DNA of 46,766 nucleotides from Phycisphaeraceae bacterium (GTDB lineage Bacteria > Planctomycetota > Phycisphaerae > Phycisphaerales > UBA1924), in assembly GCA_019636535.1 (NCBI GenBank), contig JAHBXK010000029.1:1-46766 (forward strand). The letters are read 5' to 3'. Made by a program: the position numbers and the translations under genes. The notes below the pieces were generated by a model. That model had not been told where the DNA came from and ran no database searches. It saw only the letters and a list, made by a program, of their open reading frames with translations. Below, piece after piece: positions 31,474 through 39,922 of this stretch. The first letter of the stretch is position 1, and each line of letters begins with the position of its first letter.

Positions 31474-31592
31474 GGTGCGCGAGCGTAGACGCGGGGCGAT
31501 GTGCGTGGGAGGTGGGGGAGGCGGTGGGGGTACGCTTGTTGGTGCGGACGACGCGCGAGCGGGCGGGGGGGGCCAGAAGCGGAGTGGAAACC

Positions 31593-32843
31593 ATGACGCG
31601 GGACCGAGAGCGCGGGGGCGAGCGTGTGAAGCGGACGTTGCCGAGCTCGGTGGTCGCGGCGGCGGTGGGCTGGTTCGCGGTGGGTTGGGTGGGCGTGTCG
31701 AACGCGTGCGCGTGGGACTCGGCGGGGCATCGGACGATCACGTTCCTGGCGATGGACGGGTTCGCGGGCCTTGCGCCGGACCGGCCGGCGTTCCTGGTGA
31801 GCGACACGTCGCGGCAGATCGCGGCGTTTCAGGCGAGCGAGGCGGACCGGTATCGCGGGGTTCGGCACGCGTACCTGAAGCACGAGAACGACCCGGACCA
31901 CTTTTTGGATGTGGAGGATCTGGAGAAGTTCGGGCTGACGCTGGAGACGATCCCGCCGCTGCGGTACGAGTATCTGCGGGCGATGGCGATCTCGAAGCAC
32001 GAGCACCCGGAGTTGGCCGACGGGGACCCATCGCTGGACCTGCCGCCGTACAACCCGAGGCGCGACACGGCCAAGACGCAGGAGTTTCCGGGGTACGGCG
32101 CGCACGCGGTGATGCGGCACCACGGGAAGTTGATCGCGGCGTTCAGGACGTACCGGTCGCTGGAGCGGCTGAACGACTCAGCGCGGGGCGCGCAGATGGA
32201 GGCGGCGCGGGCGAACATCCTGCACGAGATGGGGCAGTTGTCGCACTTCGTGGGTGATCTTGCGCAGCCGCTGCACACGACGCGGCACTTCAACGGCTGG
32301 GTGGGGAAGAACCCGCACGGGTACACGACGGACAAGGGGTTTCATGCGTACATCGACGGGGGCGTGGTGTCGCTGCACAAACTGAACTACGCGACGCTGC
32401 GCGATCGTGCGACGTTCGATCGGAAGATCGATGAGGCGGACCCCTTCAAGGACGTGCTGGAGCACATCCGACGGTCGCACGCGCGGTTCGAGGAGTTGTA
32501 CATCCTGCGGAAGTCGGGCGAGTTGGATCGGGAGGCGGGGAAGGAGTTGATCGCCGAGCGGCTGCTGGACGGCGCGTCGATGCTGGCGGCGATGTACGTC
32601 TCGGCGTGGCGGCTGAGCGAGTTGACGGATCGCGATCAGGAGGACTTTCTGAGGTATGAGGGGCTGGCGGGCGAGCCGGGCGGGCCGGAGCGGCCGGCGA
32701 AGAAGGACGAGAAGAAGACGGATGCGGGCGCGGGGGCGGGTGGGGGGGCGGAGCGGAAGGCAACGCCGGAGGAGGCGGAGCGTGCGTGGGAGGGTGCGGG
32801 GGCGGGTCGGGGCACGGGCGGCGGTGGTCAGGCGGACCGATAA
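31593..32843 (+). CDS. Secreted S1/P1-type zinc nuclease or phospholipase C-like protein
   Basis: 416 residues from ATG 31593, with GGAG 8 bases upstream; an in-frame GTG at 31626 is an alternative. The signal peptide ends ACA, leaving Trp41 as the mature N-terminus in WDSAGHRTI. Members of the S1/P1 nuclease and zinc phospholipase C superfamily use the terminal Trp amine and His as zinc ligands. Further ligands lie in HFLDVEDL, HEMGQLSHFVGDLAQPLHTTRHF. It probably degrades nucleic acids or phospholipids outside the cytoplasm. The C-terminal 45 residues are Gly/Ala/Glu low complexity. Confidence 0.82.
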   Translation: MTRDRERGGERVKRTLPSSVVAAAVGWFAVGWVGVSNACAWDSAGHRTITFLAMDGFAGLAPDRPAFLVSDTSRQIAAFQASEADRYRGVRHAYLKHENDPDHFLDVEDLEKFGLTLETIPPLRYEYLRAMAISKHEHPELADGDPSLDLPPYNPRRDTAKTQEFPGYGAHAVMRHHGKLIAAFRTYRSLERLNDSARGAQMEAARANILHEMGQLSHFVGDLAQPLHTTRHFNGWVGKNPHGYTTDKGFHAYIDGGVVSLHKLNYATLRDRATFDRKIDEADPFKDVLEHIRRSHARFEELYILRKSGELDREAGKELIAERLLDGASMLAAMYVSAWRLSELTDRDQEDFLRYEGLAGEPGGPERPAKKDEKKTDAGAGAGGGAERKATPEEAERAWEGAGAGRGTGGGGQADR

Positions 32844-32912
32844 CGCGAGAAGGAAGGGTCGGGATTCGACCCGCGCCCGGCGCGCACCGATGGAACGGTG
32901 CCCGGAGGCGCG

Positions 32913-34733
32913 ATGAACGACGTACGCAACAAGTTGCTGCAGGCCAAGGACCTGATGGAGCAGGATCGGTGGGCGCAGGCGCGCACGGTCTTGCTGGAGG
33001 CGGTGCGGAAGGCGCCGACGGACCAGAACGCGCTGGTGTTGACGCGGTTCTGTCTGACGCGGCTGGGGGAGAAGACGCAGGCGCTGTATTACGCGCAGAA
33101 GGCCGCGGAGCATTACCCGACCAACCCGGACATCCTGACGAACCTGGCACAGTCGCTGATCTCGAACGGGAAGAGCGACGATGCGGTGGTGATTCTGGAG
33201 CGGGTGCTGGAATCGGCGCCCGCGCATCCGCACGCGCGGGTGGCGCTCTGCTCGACGCTGATCGATCGCGTGCGGCACGTGGAGGCGCTGCGGCAGGCGC
33301 AGGAGGGGATGGTTCATCATCCGGGTCATCCGGACCTTGCGCGGATCGCGACGCAGGCGCTGATCTCGCTGGGGCGGTGCGATGAGGCAGCGCACGAGAT
33401 CAGGCCGGTGGTGATGGCGAACCCGACGAACGTGAACCTGCTGCAGTTGCAGGCCGCAGCGCACATCTACGCGGCGTCGGTGACGCCGGAGGACGTGAGC
33501 GCTGCGCACCTGGCGCACGGGCGGATGCTCGAGCGGCTGATGCCCGCGTCGACGGAACCTTTCAAGAACGATCGCGATCCGGACCGGCCGATCCGCGTGG
33601 GGCTGGTGGCGGGGGACTTCCGGCGGCACGCTTCGTACTACTTTCTGACGGGGCTGCTGGACCGGTACGACCGCGAGCGCGTGCAACTGGTGCTGTACCA
33701 CAACTACGCGGAGCAGGACGCGCACACGGCGCGGCTGCGGGCGATGGTGGAGCGCGGAGTGAACGACCGTTGGGAGACGTTCCGCGACATCTCGCGGATG
33801 CAGCACCACGAGGCCGCAGCGCTGATCCGTCGCGACGGCGTGGACGTGGCGCTGGACCTGGCGGGGATCACGCTGGGGAGCGCGCTGCCGATGTTCTGCC
33901 ATCGGGTGGCGCCGGTGCAGGCGACGTGGCTGGGGTATCCGTGCACGACGGGCGTTCGGCAGATGGACTACCGGATCACGGACGCGGTGATCGACCCCGC
34001 GGGGACCGAGTCGTTCAGCAGCGAGGAGTTGCTGCGGATCGACCCGTGCTGGGCGTGCTGGCGCGCGCCGGAGGACGCGGGCGAGGTGAACCCCGTGCCG
34101 CCGAGCCAGCGGAGCGCGGGGGAGCCGATCACGTTCGCGTCGTTCACGGCGCTGCAGAAGTTCAACGAGCCGATGATCCGGGCGTGGTGCCGGGTGCTGC
34201 GCGAGGTGCCGAACTCGCGGCTGTTGATCAAGAACAACCGGCTGGTTTCGGAGCAGGTTCGCGAGGTGACGGCCCGGCGGTTTGAACTCGCGGGGCTGGC
34301 GCGCGAGCGGCTGGTGATGGAAGGGCCGAACACGAGCGGCTCGACGATCATCGACGAGTACTCGCGCGTGGACATCGTGCTGGACTCGTGGCCGTACAAC
34401 GGGTACACGACGACGCTGGAGGCGGCGTGGATGGGCGTGCCGACGGTGACGCGGGTGTGGGGGACACCGCCGGGACGGTTCGGGCTGCTGGTGAACCGGC
34501 AGATCGGGCTGGAAGACCTGGCGGCGTACGACGACGAGGGGTTCGTGTCGCTGGCGGTGGGGCTGGCGCGGGACGCGGATCGGCTGCGGTCGTTGCGCAG
34601 CGCGCTGCGCGAGCGCGTGCGGACGAGCGGTCACGGCGATGCGGACGTCTACTGCCGGGGGTTCGAGGCGGCGATGCGCACGGTGTGGCGGCGTTGGTGC
34701 GAGGGCGGTCGCGGCGGGCCGGCTGCGCGGTGA
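32913..34733 (+). CDS. TPR-containing glycosyltransferase family 41 (OGT/SPINDLY-like)
   Basis: 606 residues from ATG 32913, with GGAGG 4 bases upstream. Residues 1 to about 210 are TPR helices (e.g. ALYYAQKAAEHYPTNPDIL). The catalytic half has RVGLVAGDFRRHASYYF, QATWLGYPCTTGVRQMDYRI, FASFTALQKFNEPMIRAW, VPNSRLLIKNN and LDSWPYNGYTTTLEAAWMG, matching the UDP-sugar site of O-GlcNAc/O-fucose transferases. It should glycosylate Ser/Thr of intracellular proteins. The family is common but little studied in bacteria. It converges on dnaX, ending 40 bp from the tau stop. Confidence 0.88.
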   Translation: MNDVRNKLLQAKDLMEQDRWAQARTVLLEAVRKAPTDQNALVLTRFCLTRLGEKTQALYYAQKAAEHYPTNPDILTNLAQSLISNGKSDDAVVILERVLESAPAHPHARVALCSTLIDRVRHVEALRQAQEGMVHHPGHPDLARIATQALISLGRCDEAAHEIRPVVMANPTNVNLLQLQAAAHIYAASVTPEDVSAAHLAHGRMLERLMPASTEPFKNDRDPDRPIRVGLVAGDFRRHASYYFLTGLLDRYDRERVQLVLYHNYAEQDAHTARLRAMVERGVNDRWETFRDISRMQHHEAAALIRRDGVDVALDLAGITLGSALPMFCHRVAPVQATWLGYPCTTGVRQMDYRITDAVIDPAGTESFSSEELLRIDPCWACWRAPEDAGEVNPVPPSQRSAGEPITFASFTALQKFNEPMIRAWCRVLREVPNSRLLIKNNRLVSEQVREVTARRFELAGLARERLVMEGPNTSGSTIIDEYSRVDIVLDSWPYNGYTTTLEAAWMGVPTVTRVWGTPPGRFGLLVNRQIGLEDLAAYDDEGFVSLAVGLARDADRLRSLRSALRERVRTSGHGDADVYCRGFEAAMRTVWRRWCEGGRGGPAAR

Positions 34734-34772
34734 GCGCCCACGCGGGCGACATTGCCGGGCACGGCGCTGCGA

Positions 34773-35135
34773 TCATCGGCGCGGCTGGACGGCGACGACC
34801 TTGGCGTTGAAGAGGTCTATGGCTTGCTTGACCAATGGGTGGTCGACGCCGTCGGGCTCGGCGGGCGCTGGCGCGACGTGGTGAGCGAGCGGGGCGGGCT
34901 TGGGTTCGAGTTGTGAGGCCGGTTGCGCGGCGGGTTCGTCGTCGATGACGGCGGCCGGTGCGAGCGCGGGCGCTGAGGGCGCTGCGGTTGGCGCGCTGTC
35001 CGGCGCGCGGGCGCCTGTGGGCCGGGGGGATGTCACCGTCTCGCGAGTCGCACCGGGGAGGGAGTGGGTCGGGGGTGGTGCGTCGGCCGCCGCGGGTTGA
35101 GTTCGCGGCGGGGTGGTCGCGGACGGCGGCTCTAT
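34773..35135 (-). CDS. dnaX: DnaX tau C-terminal extension (reached by -1 frameshift)
   Basis: This 120-codon stretch is in the -1 frame relative to dnaX and has no start of its own. Joined at the A7 run it continues ...RKKIEPPSATTPP, then a Pro/Ala linker, then HPLVKQAIDLFNAKVVAVQPRR. The last segment resembles the conserved C-terminal peptide of full-length DnaX proteins. It would make a tau of about 512 residues. It fills the space to the convergent glycosyltransferase gene almost exactly, supporting it as real coding DNA. Confidence 0.75.
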   Translation of the reverse strand: MEPPSATTPPRTQPAAADAPPPTHSLPGATRETVTSPRPTGARAPDSAPTAAPSAPALAPAAVIDDEPAAQPASQLEPKPAPLAHHVAPAPAEPDGVDHPLVKQAIDLFNAKVVAVQPRR

Positions 35136-36310
35136 TTTTTTACGGGCGCCCTCGCGGGACCGTTGGGTGCGGCTCTTGCGCCGGTGGTGGTGGGGGCGGC
35201 CGCGCGGGCCGACTCGAGCAGGCCGGCGACGTCGGCGAGTTTGTCGGTGATGGCCATGCGAACGATCGCCGCGTCGAGCATGGCCCGCGGCGCTGCGCTG
35301 AGGCGGAGGGTTCGCGCCACGCTGTCGCAGAGGGCGATGAGGTGGGTGAGGGCGGCGTCGTCGAACCGGCGGGCGGTCTGCACGGCCCACTGGCGGGCAT
35401 CGGGGGAGAGATCGACCAGATCGGTGCTGTCGCCGCACGCGACGATCATCAGGAGGTCGCGGTAGCGCTCGGCGAGCGTGCTCAGGAGCATCTCGCCGGA
35501 GACGCCGCGTTTGGCGAGTTCGTCGGCGGCCTGGAGCGCGGCGGCGGGTGAGCCGTCGGCGACGGCGGTGATGAGCCGCTCGATGACCTCGCGCTCGGGG
35601 AGGCCGAGGAGGCGCTCGAGGAGCGCGGGGGTGAGTTCCTTCTCGCCGGCGGCGATGAGGCGGTCGAGGAGGCTGAGGGCATCGCGCATGGAGCCGTTGC
35701 CGAGGCGCGCAACGGCGTGGAGGAGTTCGGCGTCGGCCTTGACCTTCTCGTGCTTGACGACGTCGGCGAGGTGGCGGGCGATCTCGGCGGTGGGGATGTT
35801 GCGGAACTCGAAGCGCTGGCAGCGGCTCTGGATGGTGGCGGGGACCTTGTGGGTCTCGGTGGTGCACAGGATGAAGACGACGTGGTCGGGTGGCTCCTCC
35901 ATGGTCTTGAGCAGCGCGTTGAAGGCGTGCGTGGAGAGCATGTGGACTTCGTCGATGATGTAGATCTTCTTGCGGCCGCGGAGTGGGCGGTAAACGCTGT
36001 TGGCGATGAGTTCGCGGGTCTCTTCGACTCGGCTGTTGCTGGCGGCGTCGATCTCGATGACGTCGGTGTCCTGGCCGCGCATGATGGCGGCGGCGACGTC
36101 GGGGGGCTGGTCGTCGGGGGTGTTGATGGCCTTGGCGAAGATTCGGGCCATGGAGGTCTTGCCGACGCCGCGCGTGCCGCAGAAGAGGTAGGCGTGGCCG
36201 ACGCGGTCGGTGGCGATGGCGTTTTTGAGGGTCTGGGCGATGGCGTCCTGTCCGACGACCTGGTCGAAGGACTGGGAGCGGTAACGGCGTGCCAGGGCGG
36301 TGTAAGCCAT
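35132..36310 (-). CDS. dnaX: DNA polymerase III subunit gamma/tau (in-frame gamma form)
   Basis: 392 residues from ATG 36310. DnaX is the clamp-loader ATPase of the replicase. Visible elements are YRSQSFDQVVGQ, CGTRGVGKTSMARIF (Walker A), EIDAASNSRVEETREL, IYIIDEVHMLS (Walker B) and TIQSRCQRFEF (arginine finger). The usual four-Cys zinc module between Walker A and EIDAASN is missing; only NTPDDQPPDVAAAIMRGQD is present. The frame ends GTA AAA AAA TAG, so the stop sits on a slippery run and domain IV/V residues lie in the -1 frame downstream. The ffs gene lies just upstream on the same strand. Confidence 0.93.
   Translation of the reverse strand: MAYTALARRYRSQSFDQVVGQDAIAQTLKNAIATDRVGHAYLFCGTRGVGKTSMARIFAKAINTPDDQPPDVAAAIMRGQDTDVIEIDAASNSRVEETRELIANSVYRPLRGRKKIYIIDEVHMLSTHAFNALLKTMEEPPDHVVFILCTTETHKVPATIQSRCQRFEFRNIPTAEIARHLADVVKHEKVKADAELLHAVARLGNGSMRDALSLLDRLIAAGEKELTPALLERLLGLPEREVIERLITAVADGSPAAALQAADELAKRGVSGEMLLSTLAERYRDLLMIVACGDSTDLVDLSPDARQWAVQTARRFDDAALTHLIALCDSVARTLRLSAAPRAMLDAAIVRMAITDKLADVAGLLESARAAAPTTTGARAAPNGPARAPVKK
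35135..35141 (-). promoter_or_regulatory. Slippery heptamer A AAA AAA at the dnaX stop
   Basis: On the minus strand GTA AAA AAA TAG contains a perfect X XXY YYZ heptamer; a -1 slip gives AAA AAA ATA GAG and skips the stop. Downstream, CCGCCGCG-AACTCAACC-CGCGGCGG forms a perfect 8-bp hairpin, and a nearer GCCGCCG can pair with CGGCGGC. RNA polymerase slippage adding one A would have the same effect. Confidence 0.75.
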
Positions 36311-36381
36311 GGGGGAGGGTACGCGGTGCGGGCGTGATCTCCCGCATCGGCGTGCTTGAGGGTCGCGGCTGCTTGCGACAA

Positions 36382-36512
36382 CCGCGGCGTCGATCGACGG
36401 CCAGGTTGCCGGCAGCACCGGGCACGGAACGCTTATGGCTGCTGCGGTCAAGCCCTGACCAGTTTCACGCCCACACCCGTGCACCGGGCCCGGCCGTCGA
36501 TCGACGCCGCGG
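36382..36512 (-). ncRNA. ffs: Signal recognition particle RNA (4.5S-like)
   Basis: The minus strand contains GTGAAACTGGTCAGG, a GCTTGACC tip and GCAGCAGCCATAAGCG, the conserved domain IV of bacterial SRP RNA that binds Ffh (symmetric loop GGTCAGG/GCAGCAGCC). The ends pair through a 21-bp perfect inverted repeat (36382-36402 with 36492-36512), giving one long hairpin of about 131 nt, slightly longer than the usual 100-114 nt. ffs next to dnaX is a common arrangement. Exact ends are estimated from the helix. Confidence 0.85.
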
Positions 36513-36577
36513 ACGCTTGACGCGCGGCGGCGAGGGCGAGTTTAGGCGGGTGCGGCGCGTCGGCACCCGGGACCGGA

Positions 36578-37576
36578 TCACCCCCGCGTCGGTTCGACGC
36601 TGCGGGTCGCCAGGGGCGAGGTTCGCGTTGCGCCGAGCAGGTCGTCGGCGTAGTTGGTGGCGGCCCGGCGCTGGGTGATCGGGCCTTCGGCGTCGCCCCG
36701 CAGGAACTGGCGGATCAGCCGCTCGTCCTCGGGCAGGTCGCGGGCCTGCGAATCGTCGAGTTTGCGGAGGCGGTCGTACCAGTCGCGCGTCTCGACGCGG
36801 AGCATGCGCCCCTTGTCGAGCATGGCCATGCGGTCGGCGATGGTGAAGGCCGAGTCCATCTCGTGGGTGACGACGACGCTGGTGACGCCGAGTTTGCGCG
36901 AGAGGTCGACGATCAGGCGGTCGATCTCGGCGCTGGTGACGGGGTCGAGCCCGGCGCTCGGCTCGTCGTAGAAGAGGACCTTGGGGTCAAGGGCGAGCGC
37001 GCGGGCGAGCCCGGCCCGCTTCTTCATGCCACCAGAGATCTGGGCGGGGAACTTGTCGGCGTGCTCGCGCAGGCCGACGAGTTCGAGTTTGATCTTGACG
37101 ATCGTCTCGATGATCTCCTCGCCGAGGTCGGTGTGCTCCTGGAGGGGGAGGGCCACGTTCTCGGCGACGGTCATGGAGTTGAAGAGCGCGCCGGACTGGA
37201 AGAGGATGCCGAAGCGCTTGCGGATGTCGTCGAGTTCCTCGCCCGTCACGCGCAGCAGCGACCGGCCGAACATCGTCAGGTCGCCCTCGTCGGGCCTGAA
37301 GCTGCCGATCATGTTGCGGAGCAGCGTGCTCTTGCCGCTGCCCGAGCCGCCCATGATGACCATGGTCTCGCCCGGCATGATCTCGAGGTTGATGCCGTCG
37401 AGCACCGCCCGGCCGTCGAAGCGCTTGACGAGCCGCTCGCAGCGGATGACCGGATTGGATCGGCCGTTGCCGTTGCCGCCGTTCCCGTTGCCCCGGCCCG
37501 CGCCGGTCTGGCCGTTGGGCGGGCCGCCGGCGGGGTCGCGATGATCGGCCTGCGATGCGGAGGCTGAATTCGGCAC
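36578..37576 (-). CDS. ABC transporter ATPase, MlaF-like
   Basis: 332 residues from GTG 37576, 17 bp after the stop of the upstream gene; the frame remains open further upstream inside that gene. A polar Asn/Gly-rich head (1-40) precedes the ATPase: MGGSGSGKST (Walker A), FGILFQSGALF (Q loop), ISGGMKKRAGLARALALDP (signature), VLFYDEPSAGLDP (Walker B) and VVTHEMDSAF (switch His). FQSGALFNSMTV and ISGGMKKRA are typical of MlaF/Ttg2A phospholipid transport. The permease (MlaE) and MCE protein are not in the window. Confidence 0.85.
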   Translation of the reverse strand: MPNSASASQADHRDPAGGPPNGQTGAGRGNGNGGNGNGRSNPVIRCERLVKRFDGRAVLDGINLEIMPGETMVIMGGSGSGKSTLLRNMIGSFRPDEGDLTMFGRSLLRVTGEELDDIRKRFGILFQSGALFNSMTVAENVALPLQEHTDLGEEIIETIVKIKLELVGLREHADKFPAQISGGMKKRAGLARALALDPKVLFYDEPSAGLDPVTSAEIDRLIVDLSRKLGVTSVVVTHEMDSAFTIADRMAMLDKGRMLRVETRDWYDRLRKLDDSQARDLPEDERLIRQFLRGDAEGPITQRRAATNYADDLLGATRTSPLATRSVEPTRG

Positions 37577-37592
37577 GGCGGGATGGTAGTGC

Positions 37593-38438
37593 TCAGGCGC
37601 CGGGCCGAGGTTCGGGGTCCGGTTCCGGGTCCGGTTCGGGCGAACGCGGCTCGGTCGGTTCGTCCGGTTCGTCGGGATCGGTCGCATCGCTCGGAGCGGG
37701 TGTTGTCGGCGGCGTGACCGTCGGCCCGGCGGGGTCTGGCCGTGGGATCAGCCAGTGTTCGCCCGTCGACGTGAGGATGCCGACGTTCTCGATCGGCAGC
37801 CAGAAGTTCGGCTTGCCGGCGGGAGGCGGGCCGCCGGTCGTCGGCACCTCGACGAGCATGACCGCCCAGCCGCTCTCGAACTGCGCGGGGATCGGGATGG
37901 TGTTCTGGCGATTGCCGACGTTCTGCATCTTCGGGCCGATCGCCATGTAGGCCTGCAGCACGCTGATCTTGGTGTCGGGGATGCTCTTGAAGGCTCCGAG
38001 ATCGGACTGGTACTCACCGACGAACGCGAGGATTCGCTCGTCGCTGACCGCGGCGTTGGCCGTGGCGGTGAGTTCGCCGCGAAGGACGGAGGTGTCGCCG
38101 CGCTCCAGCGCCTCGAACGACGTTCGCGCGGGTTGGACCATCGTGACGAACGTGTCGCCGACGCTCACCGCGCCGAGCACGACGAACCCCCACAGCACCG
38201 TGGTGACCAGGCCGATCACGCACCCGGCCACGGCCATGCCCAGGCCCGTCAGCCGGCCCTTGCTCGCCGAGATGAACAGGATCGCAGCGCCGCCGCAGAT
38301 CATCGCCAAGAGGCCGAAGCCGGGCAGGCACAGGATCGCCAGCACGAGCGCCGTCACCGCCAGCAGCGAGACGCGGGAAGAGACCGGCTGATCGAACGGC
38401 GAACCGAACGCCCCCGACGGTGTGGGATAGGTGGTCAT
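37593..38438 (-). CDS. DUF4190-like membrane protein with periplasmic domain
   Basis: 281 residues. Two to three membrane helices near the N-terminus (LLAVTALVLAILCLPGFGLLAMICGGAAILFI and LGMAVAGCVIGLVTTVLWGFVVLG) resemble DUF4190. A soluble domain (about 95-240, FEALERGDTSVLRGELTATANAAVSD...) follows, then an Asp/Pro/Glu repeat tail. The role is unknown. It is 17 bp upstream of the ABC ATPase gene on the same strand, so an operon is likely. Confidence 0.65.
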   Translation of the reverse strand: MTTYPTPSGAFGSPFDQPVSSRVSLLAVTALVLAILCLPGFGLLAMICGGAAILFISASKGRLTGLGMAVAGCVIGLVTTVLWGFVVLGAVSVGDTFVTMVQPARTSFEALERGDTSVLRGELTATANAAVSDERILAFVGEYQSDLGAFKSIPDTKISVLQAYMAIGPKMQNVGNRQNTIPIPAQFESGWAVMLVEVPTTGGPPPAGKPNFWLPIENVGILTSTGEHWLIPRPDPAGPTVTPPTTPAPSDATDPDEPDEPTEPRSPEPDPEPDPEPRPGA

Positions 38439-38535
38439 GGCATCAGGATAGGTGGGAGTGCGTGGGCGCGGGATTCAACTCGGCGCGTGCGCTGCACGCG
38501 GCTCGGCGAGCGTGCGCGCGGCGATCGGGATCGCG

Positions 38536-39471
38536 TCAGCGCCCCGCGCTCGGCCCGGCGGGGTGTTGCGGGCCTTGCAGGGTTGCCTTGAACTGGGTGA
38601 TGCGCATGCGGTGGATCGCCATGACGACACCGAACCACGCGCCCGCGATGCCGAGCGCTGAGCCACCCAGCCCGCCGATCCAGCCCGCGATCTCGCCGAA
38701 GGGGAGCCACGCGGCGAGCGACATGCACACGCCGAACAGCACGATCATCCCGACGCCAAGGAGATAGAACAGGCCGCGGATCTTGGCGGTGCGGTGCGCA
38801 TCGTACATGCGGGCCAGTTCCGGGCTGCCGCCTGCGTCCATCGGTTCGGGCTCGCTGAGGAGCATGCGCAGGCTCACGGGGAGCACCGCGGCGACCATCA
38901 CGATGACGAGCAGGTACGAACCGGCGAAGGCGAGCCAGCGTGAACGATCGGAATCGCTCTCGAATGGCCCGGCCAGCCCGCGCGCCAGAATCGCCGCGAG
39001 GAACGCCCCGCCGATCAGCCCGAGCGCGAGCCAGTGAGAGCGGCCGACGGGGCTGGTGCGGGCGCGGTTGTCGAGCCGCGCAGCGCGAACGGGCTCGTTG
39101 CTGGCGGGTGCGCCCGTGCGGAACCACGCGGCGTTCTTGACGCGGAGCAGCGGCACGGCGAACAGGAACCAGAGGGGGAAGAAGAGCACCCACGTGAATC
39201 GCGCAACGATCGCGAGCGTCTGCGAACCGATGTTGACCGAGGCGAGCACCGCGCCCAGCCAGAGCGCAAGCGCCAGCAGCGTGGCGATGACCAGCGCGAT
39301 GGTGCGGGCGCGGACCTCAGCGCGCTGCGGCTCATCGGCGTTCGCGCTGCCGCCGCCCCCCCGCCCCCCGGCCGTGCGCGCGGGCAACGCGAACGCGAGC
39401 GGCGAGAGCAGCATGAGGGGCACGAGGACGAGGGTGATGAGGCGGATGACGATGTCGACGGCGTTGGTCAT
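38536..39471 (-). CDS. Polytopic membrane protein downstream of GntR
   Basis: 311 residues from ATG 39471, with a clear AGGAG 6-7 bases upstream. About seven membrane helices are visible: LVLVPLMLLSPLAFAL, ALVIATLLALALWLGAVLA, VLFFPLWFLFAVPLL, LALGLIGGAFLAAILA, YLLVIVMVAAVLPVSL, LLGVGMIVLFGVCMSLAAW and WIGGLGGSALGIAGAWFGVV. No family is recognised. The gene starts 25 bp after the gntR stop, so it is presumably controlled by that regulator, as in ytr-type operons. Confidence 0.7.
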   Translation of the reverse strand: MTNAVDIVIRLITLVLVPLMLLSPLAFALPARTAGGRGGGGSANADEPQRAEVRARTIALVIATLLALALWLGAVLASVNIGSQTLAIVARFTWVLFFPLWFLFAVPLLRVKNAAWFRTGAPASNEPVRAARLDNRARTSPVGRSHWLALGLIGGAFLAAILARGLAGPFESDSDRSRWLAFAGSYLLVIVMVAAVLPVSLRMLLSEPEPMDAGGSPELARMYDAHRTAKIRGLFYLLGVGMIVLFGVCMSLAAWLPFGEIAGWIGGLGGSALGIAGAWFGVVMAIHRMRITQFKATLQGPQHPAGPSAGR

Positions 39472-39496
39472 CGTGATCTCCTTGTGTCGGGTGGTG

Positions 39497-39916
39497 TCAG
39501 GCGGTGGCGTCGGGTTGGCGGTGGGGGCGATCGCCCGCCCAGATGCGGGCGAGCTGGCGGTCGATGAGGGTGCGTGTCTCGTCGAGGTCGAGCCCGGCGA
39601 TCTTGGCATCGGAGAGCGCAGCGGCGAGCGTCGACTCGATGCGTCGGCGCTCCTCGGCGGGGCGGCCGCGCGGGCGCTCAACCGTGGCGATGACGACGGT
39701 GCCCCGCCCGCGCGCAGAGGCGAGCAGGCCCGCGTCGGTCAGTTCGCGATAGGCCCGCGCAACGGTGTTGAGGTTGATGCCCAGGTCGTTGGCGAGTTGG
39801 CGCACCGGCGGCAGTTCGTGCCCGATGCGCAGGCCGCCGGAGGCGATCAGCCGGCGAAGTTCGGCGACCAGTTGGTCGTGGATGGGGACGGGGCTGGCGA
39901 GGGAAACGGTGATCAC
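39497..39916 (-). CDS. GntR-family (YtrA-type) transcriptional regulator
   Basis: 139 residues from GTG 39916; a GTG at 39922 would add two. ASPVPIHDQLVAELRRLIASGGLRIGHELPPVRQLANDLGINLNTVARAYREL is the winged HTH of the short YtrA subfamily. Members typically sit first in an operon with membrane or ABC genes and repress it until cell-envelope stress. The predicted promoter's -10 ends at 39923, which puts the transcript start at or near 39916, so the mRNA would be leaderless and start at this GTG. No Shine-Dalgarno site exists. Confidence 0.88.
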   Translation of the reverse strand: MITVSLASPVPIHDQLVAELRRLIASGGLRIGHELPPVRQLANDLGINLNTVARAYRELTDAGLLASARGRGTVVIATVERPRGRPAEERRRIESTLAAALSDAKIAGLDLDETRTLIDRQLARIWAGDRPHRQPDATA

Positions 39917-39922
39917 TCGCAC

